Assembly: GCF_900163815.1 (NCBI RefSeq)
Contig: NZ_FUKO01000017.1
Span: 1 to 64,000, forward strand
Length of the DNA: 64,000 bases
Origin: Microbacterium esteraromaticum
Lineage (GTDB): Bacteria; Actinomycetota; Actinomycetes; Actinomycetales; Microbacteriaceae
Direction: 5' to 3'
The notes beneath the pieces are model-generated. The model made no database searches and was not told where the DNA came from. It saw only the letters and a program-made list of their open reading frames with translations. Below are positions 24,860-33,028 of this stretch, piece by piece. The position numbers and the translations under genes were made by a program. Position 1 is the first letter of the stretch. The number at the start of each line of letters is the position of its first letter.

Positions 24860-25999
24860 ATGAGCGACCCAGAGGTTCCCGACAACGAACAGCCCGCAGG
24901 CGTCGACGACGTCGTCGGCAGCGCCAATGAGGGACTCGACGCCGCCGCGGCGGCTCGTGCCGACGTAGCTGGCACGGACAGCGTGACGAACGCCGTCGAC
25001 CCCGATCTCGCAGCCTTCGAAGCAGCCGAGCAGGATTACCCCGGCACGTTCGGTGGGTCCCGTGACGCCGCTGCGGATGCCGCGCAGGTCGCCCCTGGTG
25101 AGCCCGCCGACGCCAGCGCCGTGTCCGAGCCGGCCTGGTCCCCCGCGGCGGCGCCCGCTGACGAGCCGGTAGCGGCCGAACCAGACTGGGCGACGGCCCC
25201 GGAAACGGCTGCCGAGCCTGCCGCCGAATGGCCCGCTCCCACCCCCGATGAGCGCACCGCGCAGTGGCCCGTCGCAGACGACGCCTACGCCGACCGGTCA
25301 GCGCCGGCCGCATCCGAAGAGCCGCTGACCACTCCCACCGTCGCAGACACCGCGTATGCGAGCGAAGGTGCCGCGGCCGCATCCGCTGCTCAGACACAGG
25401 TCGTCCCCTCCGAGCCCTACGGTGCGGCTGCGCCGCAGCCGATCTTCGTGCAGGCTCCCGAGGCACCCCGTGAACTCGGCAACCGCGGAGCCGCGGGTGC
25501 GATCGGCCTCATCGCCACCGTCTGCTTCGCCGTGCTCTCCCTCGGTGCGATCATTGGTCTCGGCGCGCTGAACGGCGACGTCACCGGTGCGAACATCGGC
25601 ACCGCAGCACTCGCGCCGCTGACCACCTGGTCGTTCTGGGTTCCGGTGGTCGTCTTCTTCCTCGCGTTCTGGCTTCTGGGCGCGTTCGTGAACCGCGCGC
25701 GCTGGGGCAAGTGGGTCATCTTCGGCCTGCTCGTCGCTGCGGCGACCTATGGTGGCCACCTGCTCGGCCAGCTTTTCCAGGCGCCGTTCTGGCGGCTCAC
25801 CGCGACGGAGTCGGTCGACCTGGTCAGTGAGCAGCTGCTTGCACCGCTCGCCATCGCTGCTTTCCTGTTTGCGCGTGAGCTCACCATCTGGTTCGGTGCG
25901 TGGGTCGCGAAGAGCGGCGCGCGCAAGAAGGTGCTGAATGCCGAAGCCCAGGCAGAATACGAGCGCACCCTCGAAGCGGGGCCCGCTGCGCTACGGTGA
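24860..25999 (+). CDS. Four-helix membrane protein with long acidic/Ala-Pro-rich N-terminus
   Basis: A 379-residue protein of unknown function. Residues 1 to about 205 are disordered, rich in Ala, Glu, Asp and Pro. Then come four hydrophobic helices (around 214-240, 255-277, 285-303 and 330-350) and a short charged tail ending EAQAEYERTLEAG. The SD AGGAGAGG is strong. The end of the gene contains the TACGGT box of the next gene. Related proteins occur in Microbacteriaceae as hypothetical proteins. The disordered arm could face the cytoplasm and bind a partner. Confidence 0.75.
   Translation: MSDPEVPDNEQPAGVDDVVGSANEGLDAAAAARADVAGTDSVTNAVDPDLAAFEAAEQDYPGTFGGSRDAAADAAQVAPGEPADASAVSEPAWSPAAAPADEPVAAEPDWATAPETAAEPAAEWPAPTPDERTAQWPVADDAYADRSAPAASEEPLTTPTVADTAYASEGAAAASAAQTQVVPSEPYGAAAPQPIFVQAPEAPRELGNRGAAGAIGLIATVCFAVLSLGAIIGLGALNGDVTGANIGTAALAPLTTWSFWVPVVVFFLAFWLLGAFVNRARWGKWVIFGLLVAAATYGGHLLGQLFQAPFWRLTATESVDLVSEQLLAPLAIAAFLFARELTIWFGAWVAKSGARKKVLNAEAQAEYERTLEAGPAALR
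25992..25997 (+). promoter_or_regulatory. -10 element inside upstream gene, leaderless membrane protein gene
   Basis: TACGGT sits in the last codons of the upstream gene, 6 nt before the ATG at 26004. Confidence 0.5.
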
Positions 26000-26003
26000 C
26001 AAC

Positions 26004-26495
26004 ATGACCATCAGAGACCCCCACGGCCCCGCGCCGGAGGGGGTCTCTGCCGTTCTGGCGCTGGTGATCGGCTTCGCATCATTCGCAGCCCTCGCCATTC
26101 TCGGGCTCGGGATGCTGACGTTCTTCGCCGACATCGACATCATCGCCGTGCCGGGGCTCGACATCTGGCCCGGCATCGTCGGCATGGTCATCGCGATCGC
26201 CGTGTTCAGCGGGATGCTGTGGCCGGTGCTGGTGCGCGAGCGGCCGCATTTCCCGTCGGTGATCCTCGTCGCGATCATCACGGTCATCGCGCACGTGGCA
26301 ACGGTGTGGGTGAGCGCACTGCTGAGCGGGGCGACTGCCGTGCAGGCATCGGATGCTGCCGCGCAGCTGGTGACGCGCGGTTCGAGTGCGGTCGTGCTCG
26401 CCGCAGCCCTCGTCGCGGCGTGGATCGCCGTCGCGCTGCGGCGCACGCAGGCGAATCCGCCGCGCTGGCCCTGGGAGCGCAACGAAGAGGAGTAG
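26004..26495 (+). CDS. Four-helix hypothetical membrane protein
   Basis: A 163-residue protein with four predicted transmembrane helices (about 15-40, 50-75, 82-105 and 122-145) and a basic, Trp-containing C-terminus (PPRWPWERNEEE). I do not recognise the family. The ATG at 26004 is chosen because it sits 6 nt after TACGGT. An upstream in-frame start would overlap the previous gene. It may be transcribed both with and separately from the preceding membrane protein. Confidence 0.72.
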   Translation: MTIRDPHGPAPEGVSAVLALVIGFASFAALAILGLGMLTFFADIDIIAVPGLDIWPGIVGMVIAIAVFSGMLWPVLVRERPHFPSVILVAIITVIAHVATVWVSALLSGATAVQASDAAAQLVTRGSSAVVLAAALVAAWIAVALRRTQANPPRWPWERNEEE

Positions 26496-26539
26496 CGGCG
26501 CTTCGGCCCTGATTCCGCGCCCTTTTGCGCACCGCGCCG

Positions 26540-26545
26540 TACTCT
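26540..26545 (+). promoter_or_regulatory. -10 element, leaderless hypothetical gene
   Basis: TACTCT, then 6 nt, then the GTG at 26552. Confidence 0.5.
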
Positions 26546-26551
26546 GGAGCG

Positions 26552-27199
26552 GTGGAGAGATCACTGGAGACCCAGGTGGGCCTGGCCGTCGAGGCCTGGT
26601 TGCGCTGGGTGCCCCGCTGGGAGCCCTCCACACACCGCGGCCGCGCGGCCCCGTGCCGGCGATGCCTCGGATCGCCGATTCTGTCCGCAGCGGGCATCGG
26701 CGCGAACGTCCCGCACGGCGTGCAGCACGGACTCTCCACCCGCATCAAATCGATCGTCGATCACGCTGTCGCCGAGTACACCGCGCGCAACCTGCCGATG
26801 CTCCAGGCCGAACTCGATCAGCAGGCCGAGCGCAATCGCGCCCGCGCCTATCGCCCGGCAGAGGGGCTCGACCCGGAATACGAGGGGATGCCGCTCGATC
26901 CTGATCCGATGCCGGGGGCGCCTTTCCTCTTCACGATCGCTGGCATGGCTGACGATGCCGCCGCTGAGCTGCCCGCACTGCCGCCGCTGACAGACGAGGC
27001 GAAGGCCGCGCTGCGCCAGGAGGTCGCGCTCGCCGATGACTACGCGAACATGGTCGGGCGTGAGATCTGCTCGCTGATGCTGCGTCACCGCCTTGCCGTG
27101 CAGTCGGCGATCTCGCAGTACGTCGAACCGCAGATCGAGGCGATGCTGTCTGAGCTGAGCGAAGCGCTGGACTCGCCCTTCGATCCGGACACGCCCTAG
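26552..27199 (+). CDS. Hypothetical cytosolic protein with CRRC motif
   Basis: A 215-residue soluble protein that I cannot assign. It has a Trp-rich amphipathic start (EAWLRWVPRWEPS), a CRRC pair near residue 35 that could bind metal with other ligands or be redox active, a predicted helical region with LDQQAERNRARAYRP, an acidic Pro-rich linker (about 105-120), and a helical C-terminus. The GTG start sits 6 nt after TACTCT. It has no operon partners. The ending is acidic (SPFDPDTP). Confidence 0.65.
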   Translation: MERSLETQVGLAVEAWLRWVPRWEPSTHRGRAAPCRRCLGSPILSAAGIGANVPHGVQHGLSTRIKSIVDHAVAEYTARNLPMLQAELDQQAERNRARAYRPAEGLDPEYEGMPLDPDPMPGAPFLFTIAGMADDAAAELPALPPLTDEAKAALRQEVALADDYANMVGREICSLMLRHRLAVQSAISQYVEPQIEAMLSELSEALDSPFDPDTP

Positions 27200-27263
27200 C
27201 GCCCGCGCGAAGCGCGCCGCACGTCGTGGCTGAGCAGTCACGCTGGGAATCGCCTGCATCGGC

Positions 27264-27293
27264 TTGAATCTCACACGACCGCATGGCTATCGT
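27264..27293 (+). promoter_or_regulatory. Promoter of the DUF2975-XRE operon
   Basis: TTGAAT (27264-27269) and TATCGT (27288-27293) are 18 nt apart. The -10 box lies inside an inverted repeat, so occupancy of that repeat would block transcription. Confidence 0.45.
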
Positions 27294-27303
27294 TTATCGA
27301 TAG
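27287..27303. promoter_or_regulatory. Inverted-repeat operator candidate, likely for the XRE regulator
   Basis: CTATCG and CGATAG form a perfect 6-bp inverted repeat with a 5-nt spacer, overlapping the predicted -10 box. A further CTCGATAG follows at 27317-27324. The encoded XRE-type protein two genes later is the natural candidate binder. Confidence 0.55.
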
Positions 27304-27331
27304 ATAAGTATTGTCTCTCGATAGGAGCACC

Positions 27332-27808
27332 ATGCAGCCCCTCGCCACAGTCCTGCTCCGCGGATTGATCGCGGTTCTGATCGCGCTGCTTCTGTTCGTG
27401 CAGCTGATCATGATCCCCGCGGTCGCGGCAGAGACCTCCCGCCGCAATCCCGACCTCGCATATCTCGAGGTACCGGGGATCATCGGCGCAGTGCTCTTCC
27501 TGGTGCTGGTCGAGGTCGTGCTGGTGTGCGTGTTCGTGCTGCTCTCGCTGGTTCGAGCCGATCGGATCTTCAGCTCGCAGGCGTTTCGGTACGTCGACGT
27601 CATCATCGGCACGATGCTGGCATCCGCCGTGCTGCTGGTCGCGTCGTTCATCGTGCTCGCCACGGGGCGCGCGGTGAACCCGGGAATCCTCGTGCTCGCC
27701 GTGTTCGGTGTGGTCGTGAGCCTCTCGCTGGCGCTGCTGGTCGGCGTCATGCGCGGGCTGCTGCGCAAGGCGCTGGAACTCGAGCAGGACCTCTCCGAGG
27801 TGGTCTGA
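27332..27808 (+). CDS. DUF2975 domain-containing membrane protein
   Basis: A 158-residue four-helix membrane protein of the DUF2975 family. The helices are around 5-28, 45-75, 90-112 and 118-140, and the C-terminus is an acidic amphipathic helix (RKALELEQDLSEVV). The ATG has a good SD (AGGAGC). It overlaps the XRE gene by one nucleotide (TGATG), the standard arrangement of DUF2975-YozG-like regulator pairs. The role is unknown, perhaps a membrane sensor or partner that modulates the regulator. Confidence 0.85.
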   Translation: MQPLATVLLRGLIAVLIALLLFVQLIMIPAVAAETSRRNPDLAYLEVPGIIGAVLFLVLVEVVLVCVFVLLSLVRADRIFSSQAFRYVDVIIGTMLASAVLLVASFIVLATGRAVNPGILVLAVFGVVVSLSLALLVGVMRGLLRKALELEQDLSEVV

Positions 27809-28023
27809 TGCCCATCGTGATCGATATCGACGTGATGCTGGCTCGCCGCAAGATGAGTGTGCAGGAGTTCGCCGATGCCATCGGCATCACCCCCGCCAAC
27901 GTCGCGGTGCTCAAGAACGGCCGCGCGAAGGCCGTGCGCTTCACCACGCTGGACGCGATCTGCCGGGTGCTGGATTGCCAGCCCGGCGACATCCTGCGTC
28001 GCGTTCCGGAGGACGAAGGATGA
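27808..28023 (+). CDS. XRE/YozG-type helix-turn-helix regulator
   Basis: A 71-residue Cro/C1-type DNA-binding protein. It starts MPIVIDIDVMLARRKMS and has the helix-turn-helix around 17-40 (VQEFADAIGITPANVAVLKNG), ending CQPGDILRRV, which is typical of YozG-like regulators. It probably autoregulates through the CTATCG inverted repeat upstream of the DUF2975 gene. Its stop overlaps the next ATG (ATGA), so the large membrane protein downstream is in the same operon. Confidence 0.9.
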   Translation: MPIVIDIDVMLARRKMSVQEFADAIGITPANVAVLKNGRAKAVRFTTLDAICRVLDCQPGDILRRVPEDEG

Positions 28024-31000
28024 ACGCGGGGTGGATGCCGGATGCCATCGCCCGCCTGAGCGATGCGCGCACCTGCCCGGTGTGCGAGGCCGCGGAGCTG
28101 GTCGACTGGCGCTGTCCGCACTGCGGCGCCGATGTCACAGGGCACGCGGGGACGGAGCTGTGGCGCGCGTCGGCATCTGCCGCCGAGTCGCTGCGCACCC
28201 GTGCCGTTCTGCTGGCCCGAGTTCCGCGCGCGGTCCCTGCTCTTGCGGGTCCTGTCGCTGCGGGCCCTGCCCCGACTCTCTCCACCGCCGCAAGCGCAGC
28301 CATCCCGGGCCGCTCGATGCGGTCCGATTCTGCGGCCGTCACCACCACAGCCGCGGCGCGCCCTGCGACAGACGGCGCCAGTCTGCAGTCCGTCCTCGCG
28401 ACCGCCGGGGCCGCACTGTTCGCCGTCGCGGCGATCGTGTTCACCTTCTTCAACCCCGATCTGGCAGACCGCGGGGTGCGCAACTGGATCATCGGAGCTG
28501 TGACGCTGGCATTCCTCGGCGGAGCGTGGCTGCTCGCTCGGCGTCGCCTGCAGTTCTCCGCCGAAGCCGTCGGCGGCCTTGCCCTGGTGTTCGTGGGGCT
28601 GGATGTGCACGCGGTAGCCAGTTCGGTCACCGGCATCGACGCAGGCTGGGCTTCCGCCTCCGTAGCCACCGCCGTCGCCGGTGCGCTGATGCTCGCCGCG
28701 GCGCTGCGCGCCCGCATCCGGATCTGGCTGTGGACCTCTCTCCTCGCGCTCGCCGTGGCACCCGCGATGCTCGGCTTCGCATCCTCGAACGATACGGCCG
28801 CTGCACTGGGGGCCGCGGCATCCGCGTTCGCCGCAACCGGACTGATGGCGCTGCTGCCACGGTTCGCCGCCCGGTTCCCGGCCCGCATCGCAGGCGGTCA
28901 CGAGGCGGTGGCCGCCCCGCGCACCGCGGGCCCCGTGCCGACGGCGGATGCTGTGGACCGCGCCATCTCGACGCGCCGCGCTCTGGCAGGCGAGGCCGCG
29001 GCCCTCACCGTGCTGCAGATCGTCGTCACGATGCTCTCGGCCCTGCGGGTGGTGTTCACCGGAGCGGAGCCGCTCGCCATCGCGACCGTGCTCGCAGTGC
29101 TGGCGGTGCACGCCGTGCTCGCGGCCGTGCGCACGATTCCTCGGGTGTGGGCGTTCCTGGGCGGCGTGCTCGTCGTGTCGGCAGGCGCGTTCTTCGCATC
29201 CGCCCTGCCGGCTGCAGGCGCAGTGGAACCGGAGTGGGCCATCGCCGTGGTGCCCGCCGGTGCCGTTCTGGCACTGCTGGTCTGCGCGATCGTGCCGCTG
29301 CCGCGGCGGACCCCGCGCATCCCGATGTCGGTCGGCGCGGGCCTCGTCGCCGGCATGACCAGTGCGCCCGCGGTCCTCTACGGGGCGCTCGTCGGAAGCG
29401 ACCTGCTGCGCGTCGTGGGAGCGCGAGCGGAGACCGGCGCGCTCTCGGCCGACCACGGGCCAGTGTTCGGCTCCACCACCTGGCCGCTGATCCTTGGTCT
29501 TGCGGTGATATCGACGGGTTTCGGAGTCTTCGCGCTGCTGGCTCGGCGCCGCGTCGGCATCCGTCCGCTGCGTCTCGCGGCTCTCATCGTCGCCGCACTG
29601 TATGCGATCGCGTCCACGCTGACTCTCGCGGCGTCCCATGTGCTGCCGCTGCAGATGAGCATCGCTGTGCTGCTGGTGATCGCGTCGACGATCGCGGCGG
29701 TACTCGCCCGCGGGCGGACCGGTGGCGCCACGATCATCCGCGTGCTGCTGGTCATCGGCTGCCACCTCGCACTGCTGGTTGCGGTGGCTCTGGCCTGGCA
29801 GGATCGCACGTTCGTTCCAGCAGCGGGCATCGCCACGCTGCTCGCGCTCGCCGTGATCGCGCGGGCGATTCCCACGTCGTCGCGATTCGTCCATGTCGGA
29901 GTCGGATACGGCTACGCGCTGGTGCTGGTGGGCACCGCGCTCTCCATGGCTGGTGTCGGCGGCATCGCCCTGCTGTGCCTGACCACCTCGGCGGGACTGC
30001 TCGGCGCTGTCGTCGCGACGTTCGTGCCGCGAGTCGGGGCGCGGAACTGGCAGGCCATGCTCGTCGTCGCCTCCGTGCCGTTGGCGATCGGCATCGTTCA
30101 GGTCATGTTCGAACGCAGCGGCTGGACGGCGCTGTCGACCGGGCTGATGTTCGTGCTGGCGCTGGTGCTGCTGCTCACCCGGCGCAAGGGGCTGACGATC
30201 GTCATCCGCACCCTCGCCGCAGGAGCTCTCATCCCGGCGCTGGCCGTCGTTATCCTCAGCCTGGGTGCTCAGCTGCTGGTGCAGAGCGGCTCTCCCGTGG
30301 TGCTGCCGGTGATCGCCGCGCTGATCGCACTCGTGCTGCCGTCGAGCCGGATGATCCGCGATGGACTGGTCGCACGCGGATTCCTCATGCCGACGGCCGA
30401 GGCTGCTCGCGCGGCAATCGAGATCTCGGCGCTGCTGACGGGCACGATCGCCGTCGTCCTGTGCCTGACGCGGGAGGCGGCTGGCTTCGGCACCGCATGT
30501 CTCGTACTGATCCTGCTCGGGACGGGTGCAGGCCTGACGTCGCTCGTCGCCCGACGTCGGTACGGCTGGTGGGCGGCTGCCGTCGCGTTCACCGGTGCAC
30601 TGTGGTCGCTGTGGGCGCTGAACGACGTGGGGCTGCCCGAGGCATACCTGCTGCCGCCCGCGCTCGGCGCGGCAGTGGTCGCCGTGCTGCTCACCCTGCG
30701 AGGTGCGAGGGCGGTGCCGCTGTTCGCTGCGGGGCTGGCCGGCGCCGTCGGCCCCGTGCTGGCTCTGATCATCGCCGCCGATGCCGGAAGGGTCCCGGCC
30801 GCGGTGCCATGGCGGGCCTATGGACTGCTCGCCGGCGGATGGATGCTGGTCGGGTTGGCGGCGATCGTCGGACGAGCCGCGCGACCGCACCTGCGGCGGC
30901 TGCGCCCGCTGCGCCTGACGGCTCTGCTCATCGCATCCCTCGCCGCGCTCGGCGCTACCGCGCAGGCGGTGCGCTGGGGGAGTGGGCTCGATATCTCTCC

Positions 31001-31877
31001 AGTGCGGGGCGGCGACGCAGGACTGTTCCTGATGTGCATCGGACTGAGCGCCCTGTCCGCACTCGTGCTGTTCACCGCCGCACGGATGCTGCACGCTGCG
31101 GCGGCGAGCGCCTCGCCCGAAGGGCGTCCAGGCATCTGGTGGATCCCTGCCCGATGGATGGCGGTTCCGGCTGCGCTCGCCTTTTCGGCCGGGGTCTGGC
31201 CGGCGATCGCGAGCGACTGGTTCGTGATCTGGGGAATGTGGCTGCTCATGCTCGGCTGGCTCGCGGTCATGGTCTGGGCGGCGTTCCGCGCGATGCAGCG
31301 TCCTTCGTCGCTGCTCCCGCCGGTAGGGGTGCTTTTCACCATCGCATTCATCACCGCGGTGGTGGCCTGGTCCCCGCGCGAGCTGCGCGTGGAGATGTTC
31401 TCCCTGCCGCTCGGGCTGTTCCTGCTGGTCGCTGGTGCCCTCGGGCTGCGCGGCGGGTCAGGCGAGGATGAGGATGCTGGCGCACGCGCATGGCGCTTGG
31501 CCGATTGGCCGCGAGGATGGCATGGCTCCTGGCCGCTGCTGGCACCGGGGTTGATCGTGATGACCTCCGCATCCGTGGTCTCCACCTTCACCGATCCGCT
31601 GACCTGGCGGGCCATCCTCGTGATGGGGCTGGCGCTCGCCGCCACCCTGATCGGGGCTGCACGGCGCCTGGCAGCGCCGTTCGTCATCGGTCTGATCGTG
31701 CTGCCGATCGAGAACGTATTCGTGTTCTCCGTGCAGATCGGTCGCGGAATCGAGTCCATGCCGTGGTGGATCACGCTGGCCACCGTGGGAGCCGTGCTGC
31801 TGATCATCGCCGTCACCTCGGAGCGGCGCACGGGCGCAACCGGGACGGTTGCGGTGCGAGTGCGAGATCTGCGGTGA
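28020..31877 (+). CDS. Giant polytopic membrane protein with zinc ribbon (SCO7613 type)
   Basis: A 1,285-residue protein. The cytosolic N-terminus holds a zinc ribbon with Cys19, Cys22, Cys32 and Cys35 (CPVC...CPHC). An Ala-rich linker follows, and then roughly thirty or more hydrophobic helices run to the end. This build matches the actinobacterial proteins named for the SCO7613 C-terminal domain. I know of no function for them. The start is fixed by the 4-nt overlap with the XRE gene. The operon with an autoregulated DUF2975-XRE pair suggests controlled expression, perhaps in envelope function. Confidence 0.78.
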   Translation: MNAGWMPDAIARLSDARTCPVCEAAELVDWRCPHCGADVTGHAGTELWRASASAAESLRTRAVLLARVPRAVPALAGPVAAGPAPTLSTAASAAIPGRSMRSDSAAVTTTAAARPATDGASLQSVLATAGAALFAVAAIVFTFFNPDLADRGVRNWIIGAVTLAFLGGAWLLARRRLQFSAEAVGGLALVFVGLDVHAVASSVTGIDAGWASASVATAVAGALMLAAALRARIRIWLWTSLLALAVAPAMLGFASSNDTAAALGAAASAFAATGLMALLPRFAARFPARIAGGHEAVAAPRTAGPVPTADAVDRAISTRRALAGEAAALTVLQIVVTMLSALRVVFTGAEPLAIATVLAVLAVHAVLAAVRTIPRVWAFLGGVLVVSAGAFFASALPAAGAVEPEWAIAVVPAGAVLALLVCAIVPLPRRTPRIPMSVGAGLVAGMTSAPAVLYGALVGSDLLRVVGARAETGALSADHGPVFGSTTWPLILGLAVISTGFGVFALLARRRVGIRPLRLAALIVAALYAIASTLTLAASHVLPLQMSIAVLLVIASTIAAVLARGRTGGATIIRVLLVIGCHLALLVAVALAWQDRTFVPAAGIATLLALAVIARAIPTSSRFVHVGVGYGYALVLVGTALSMAGVGGIALLCLTTSAGLLGAVVATFVPRVGARNWQAMLVVASVPLAIGIVQVMFERSGWTALSTGLMFVLALVLLLTRRKGLTIVIRTLAAGALIPALAVVILSLGAQLLVQSGSPVVLPVIAALIALVLPSSRMIRDGLVARGFLMPTAEAARAAIEISALLTGTIAVVLCLTREAAGFGTACLVLILLGTGAGLTSLVARRRYGWWAAAVAFTGALWSLWALNDVGLPEAYLLPPALGAAVVAVLLTLRGARAVPLFAAGLAGAVGPVLALIIAADAGRVPAAVPWRAYGLLAGGWMLVGLAAIVGRAARPHLRRLRPLRLTALLIASLAALGATAQAVRWGSGLDISPVRGGDAGLFLMCIGLSALSALVLFTAARMLHAAAASASPEGRPGIWWIPARWMAVPAALAFSAGVWPAIASDWFVIWGMWLLMLGWLAVMVWAAFRAMQRPSSLLPPVGVLFTIAFITAVVAWSPRELRVEMFSLPLGLFLLVAGALGLRGGSGEDEDAGARAWRLADWPRGWHGSWPLLAPGLIVMTSASVVSTFTDPLTWRAILVMGLALAATLIGAARRLAAPFVIGLIVLPIENVFVFSVQIGRGIESMPWWITLATVGAVLLIIAVTSERRTGATGTVAVRVRDLR

Positions 31878-31892
31878 GTCGGGCATCCGCGT

Positions 31893-31921
31893 TTGACCGG
31901 TGTGCTACGCAGCATTACACT
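31893..31921 (+). promoter_or_regulatory. Strong promoter of the str operon
   Basis: TTGACC (31893-31898), a 17-nt spacer and TACACT (31916-31921) give one of the best consensus promoters in the window. Transcription would begin near 31928 and leave a leader of about 160 nt before rpsL. Confidence 0.75.
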
Positions 31922-31930
31922 TGATCAGGT

Positions 31931-31954
31931 GTGTGCACGTCTTGACGTGCGCAC
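31931..31954 (+). other. Hairpin at the 5' end of the str leader
   Basis: GTGTGCACGTC (31931-31941) pairs with GACGTGCGCAC (31944-31954), with one G-U. It begins a few nucleotides after the predicted start site, so it may protect the mRNA 5' end or take part in control. Confidence 0.45.
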
Positions 31955-32085
31955 TGGGCGCCGGCACCGTCGGTTCGCCCCCACGGCATACCCATCACAC
32001 CAAAAGCACGGCGGTTCCGTCGAGCCGGTGGGTCATGATGTGAAACCCATCACGCTGTCACCGTGCAGCATTATGAGGAGAGAAC

Positions 32086-32454
32086 GTGCCAACTATTCAG
32101 CAGTTGGTTCGCAAGGGTCGCTCGCCCAAGGTCTCGAAGACCAAGGCACCGGCACTGAAGTCGAACCCGCAGCAGGCAGGCGTGTGCACCCGCGTGTACA
32201 CCACCACCCCGAAGAAGCCGAACTCGGCGATGCGCAAGGTCGCTCGTGTGAAGCTCCGCAACGGCGCCGAAGTGACCGCCTATATCCCCGGTGAGGGACA
32301 CAACCTGCAGGAGCACTCGCTGGTGCTCGTGCGCGGCGGTCGTGTCAAGGACCTTCCCGGTGTTCGCTACAAGATCGTCCGCGGTGCGCTCGACACCCAG
32401 GCTGTCAAGAACCGTAAGCAGGCTCGTTCCCGCTACGGCGCAAAGAAGGGTTGA
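32086..32454 (+). CDS. rpsL: 30S ribosomal protein S12
   Basis: S12 (122 residues), at the decoding centre. TTPKKPNS holds Lys43 and GRVKDLPG holds Lys88, the two positions whose substitution gives streptomycin resistance in relatives. Both are wild type here. It starts with GTG after the strong SD GAGGAGAG. It is the first gene of the str operon, 5 nt before rpsG. Confidence 0.97.
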   Translation: MPTIQQLVRKGRSPKVSKTKAPALKSNPQQAGVCTRVYTTTPKKPNSAMRKVARVKLRNGAEVTAYIPGEGHNLQEHSLVLVRGGRVKDLPGVRYKIVRGALDTQAVKNRKQARSRYGAKKG

Positions 32455-32459
32455 GTTAG

Positions 32460-32930
32460 ATGCCTCGTAAGGGACCAGCACCCAAGCGCCCCGTCGTCAA
32501 CGACCCGGTATACGGCGCCCCGATCGTCACCTCGCTGGTGAACAAGATCCTCGTCGACGGCAAGAAGTCGCTCGCCGAGTCCATCGTCTACGGCGCCCTC
32601 CGCGGTGTCGAGGCGAAGAACGGCCAGGACGCCGTGGCCACGCTCAAGAAGGCGCTCGACAACGTGCGCCCCACCCTTGAGGTCCGCAGCCGTCGCGTCG
32701 GTGGCTCCACCTACCAGGTGCCCGTCGAGGTCAAGCCGCACCGCGCGAACACTCTCGCGCTGCGCTGGCTCGTCAGCTACGCGAAGGGTCGTCGTGAGAA
32801 GACGATGACCGAGCGTCTGCAGAACGAGATCCTCGACGCGTCGAACGGCCTGGGTGCCGCGGTCAAGCGCCGCGAAGACACTCACAAGATGGCCGAGTCG
32901 AACCGCGCCTTCGCGCACTACCGCTGGTAA
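32460..32930 (+). CDS. rpsG: 30S ribosomal protein S7
   Basis: S7 (156 residues), which nucleates assembly of the 30S head and binds the 3' domain of 16S rRNA. It begins [13 protein letters not shown], has the [14 protein letters not shown] [23 protein letters not shown] core, and ends FAHYRW, as in other actinobacteria. It is co-transcribed with rpsL. A 13-bp hairpin follows before fusA. Confidence 0.97.
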   Translation: MPRKGPAPKRPVVNDPVYGAPIVTSLVNKILVDGKKSLAESIVYGALRGVEAKNGQDAVATLKKALDNVRPTLEVRSRRVGGSTYQVPVEVKPHRANTLALRWLVSYAKGRREKTMTERLQNEILDASNGLGAAVKRREDTHKMAESNRAFAHYRW

Positions 32931-32938
32931 ACAGCGGG

Positions 32939-32971
32939 GCTGGCCCCGAGTTCTCGTGACTCGGGGCCAGC
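32939..32971 (+). terminator. Perfect 13-bp hairpin between rpsG and fusA
   Basis: GCTGGCCCCGAGT (32939-32951) and ACTCGGGGCCAGC (32959-32971) pair perfectly around a 7-nt loop. No U-run follows. It could partially terminate or be a processing or stabilising site that sets the ratio of S12 and S7 to EF-G. Confidence 0.6.
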
Positions 32972-33028
32972 ACCCCCACACTTCGCACAGCGGCGCACAG
33001 CGACCGTCGAGCAGATAAGGAAACACCC

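Noticed and set aside
27747..31094. 1,115-codon open frame on the minus strand opposite the giant membrane protein gene
   Set aside because: It is antisense to a gene with clear transmembrane and zinc-ribbon features, and its product is low-complexity Gln/Arg/His-rich. High-GC genomes produce such long mirror frames.
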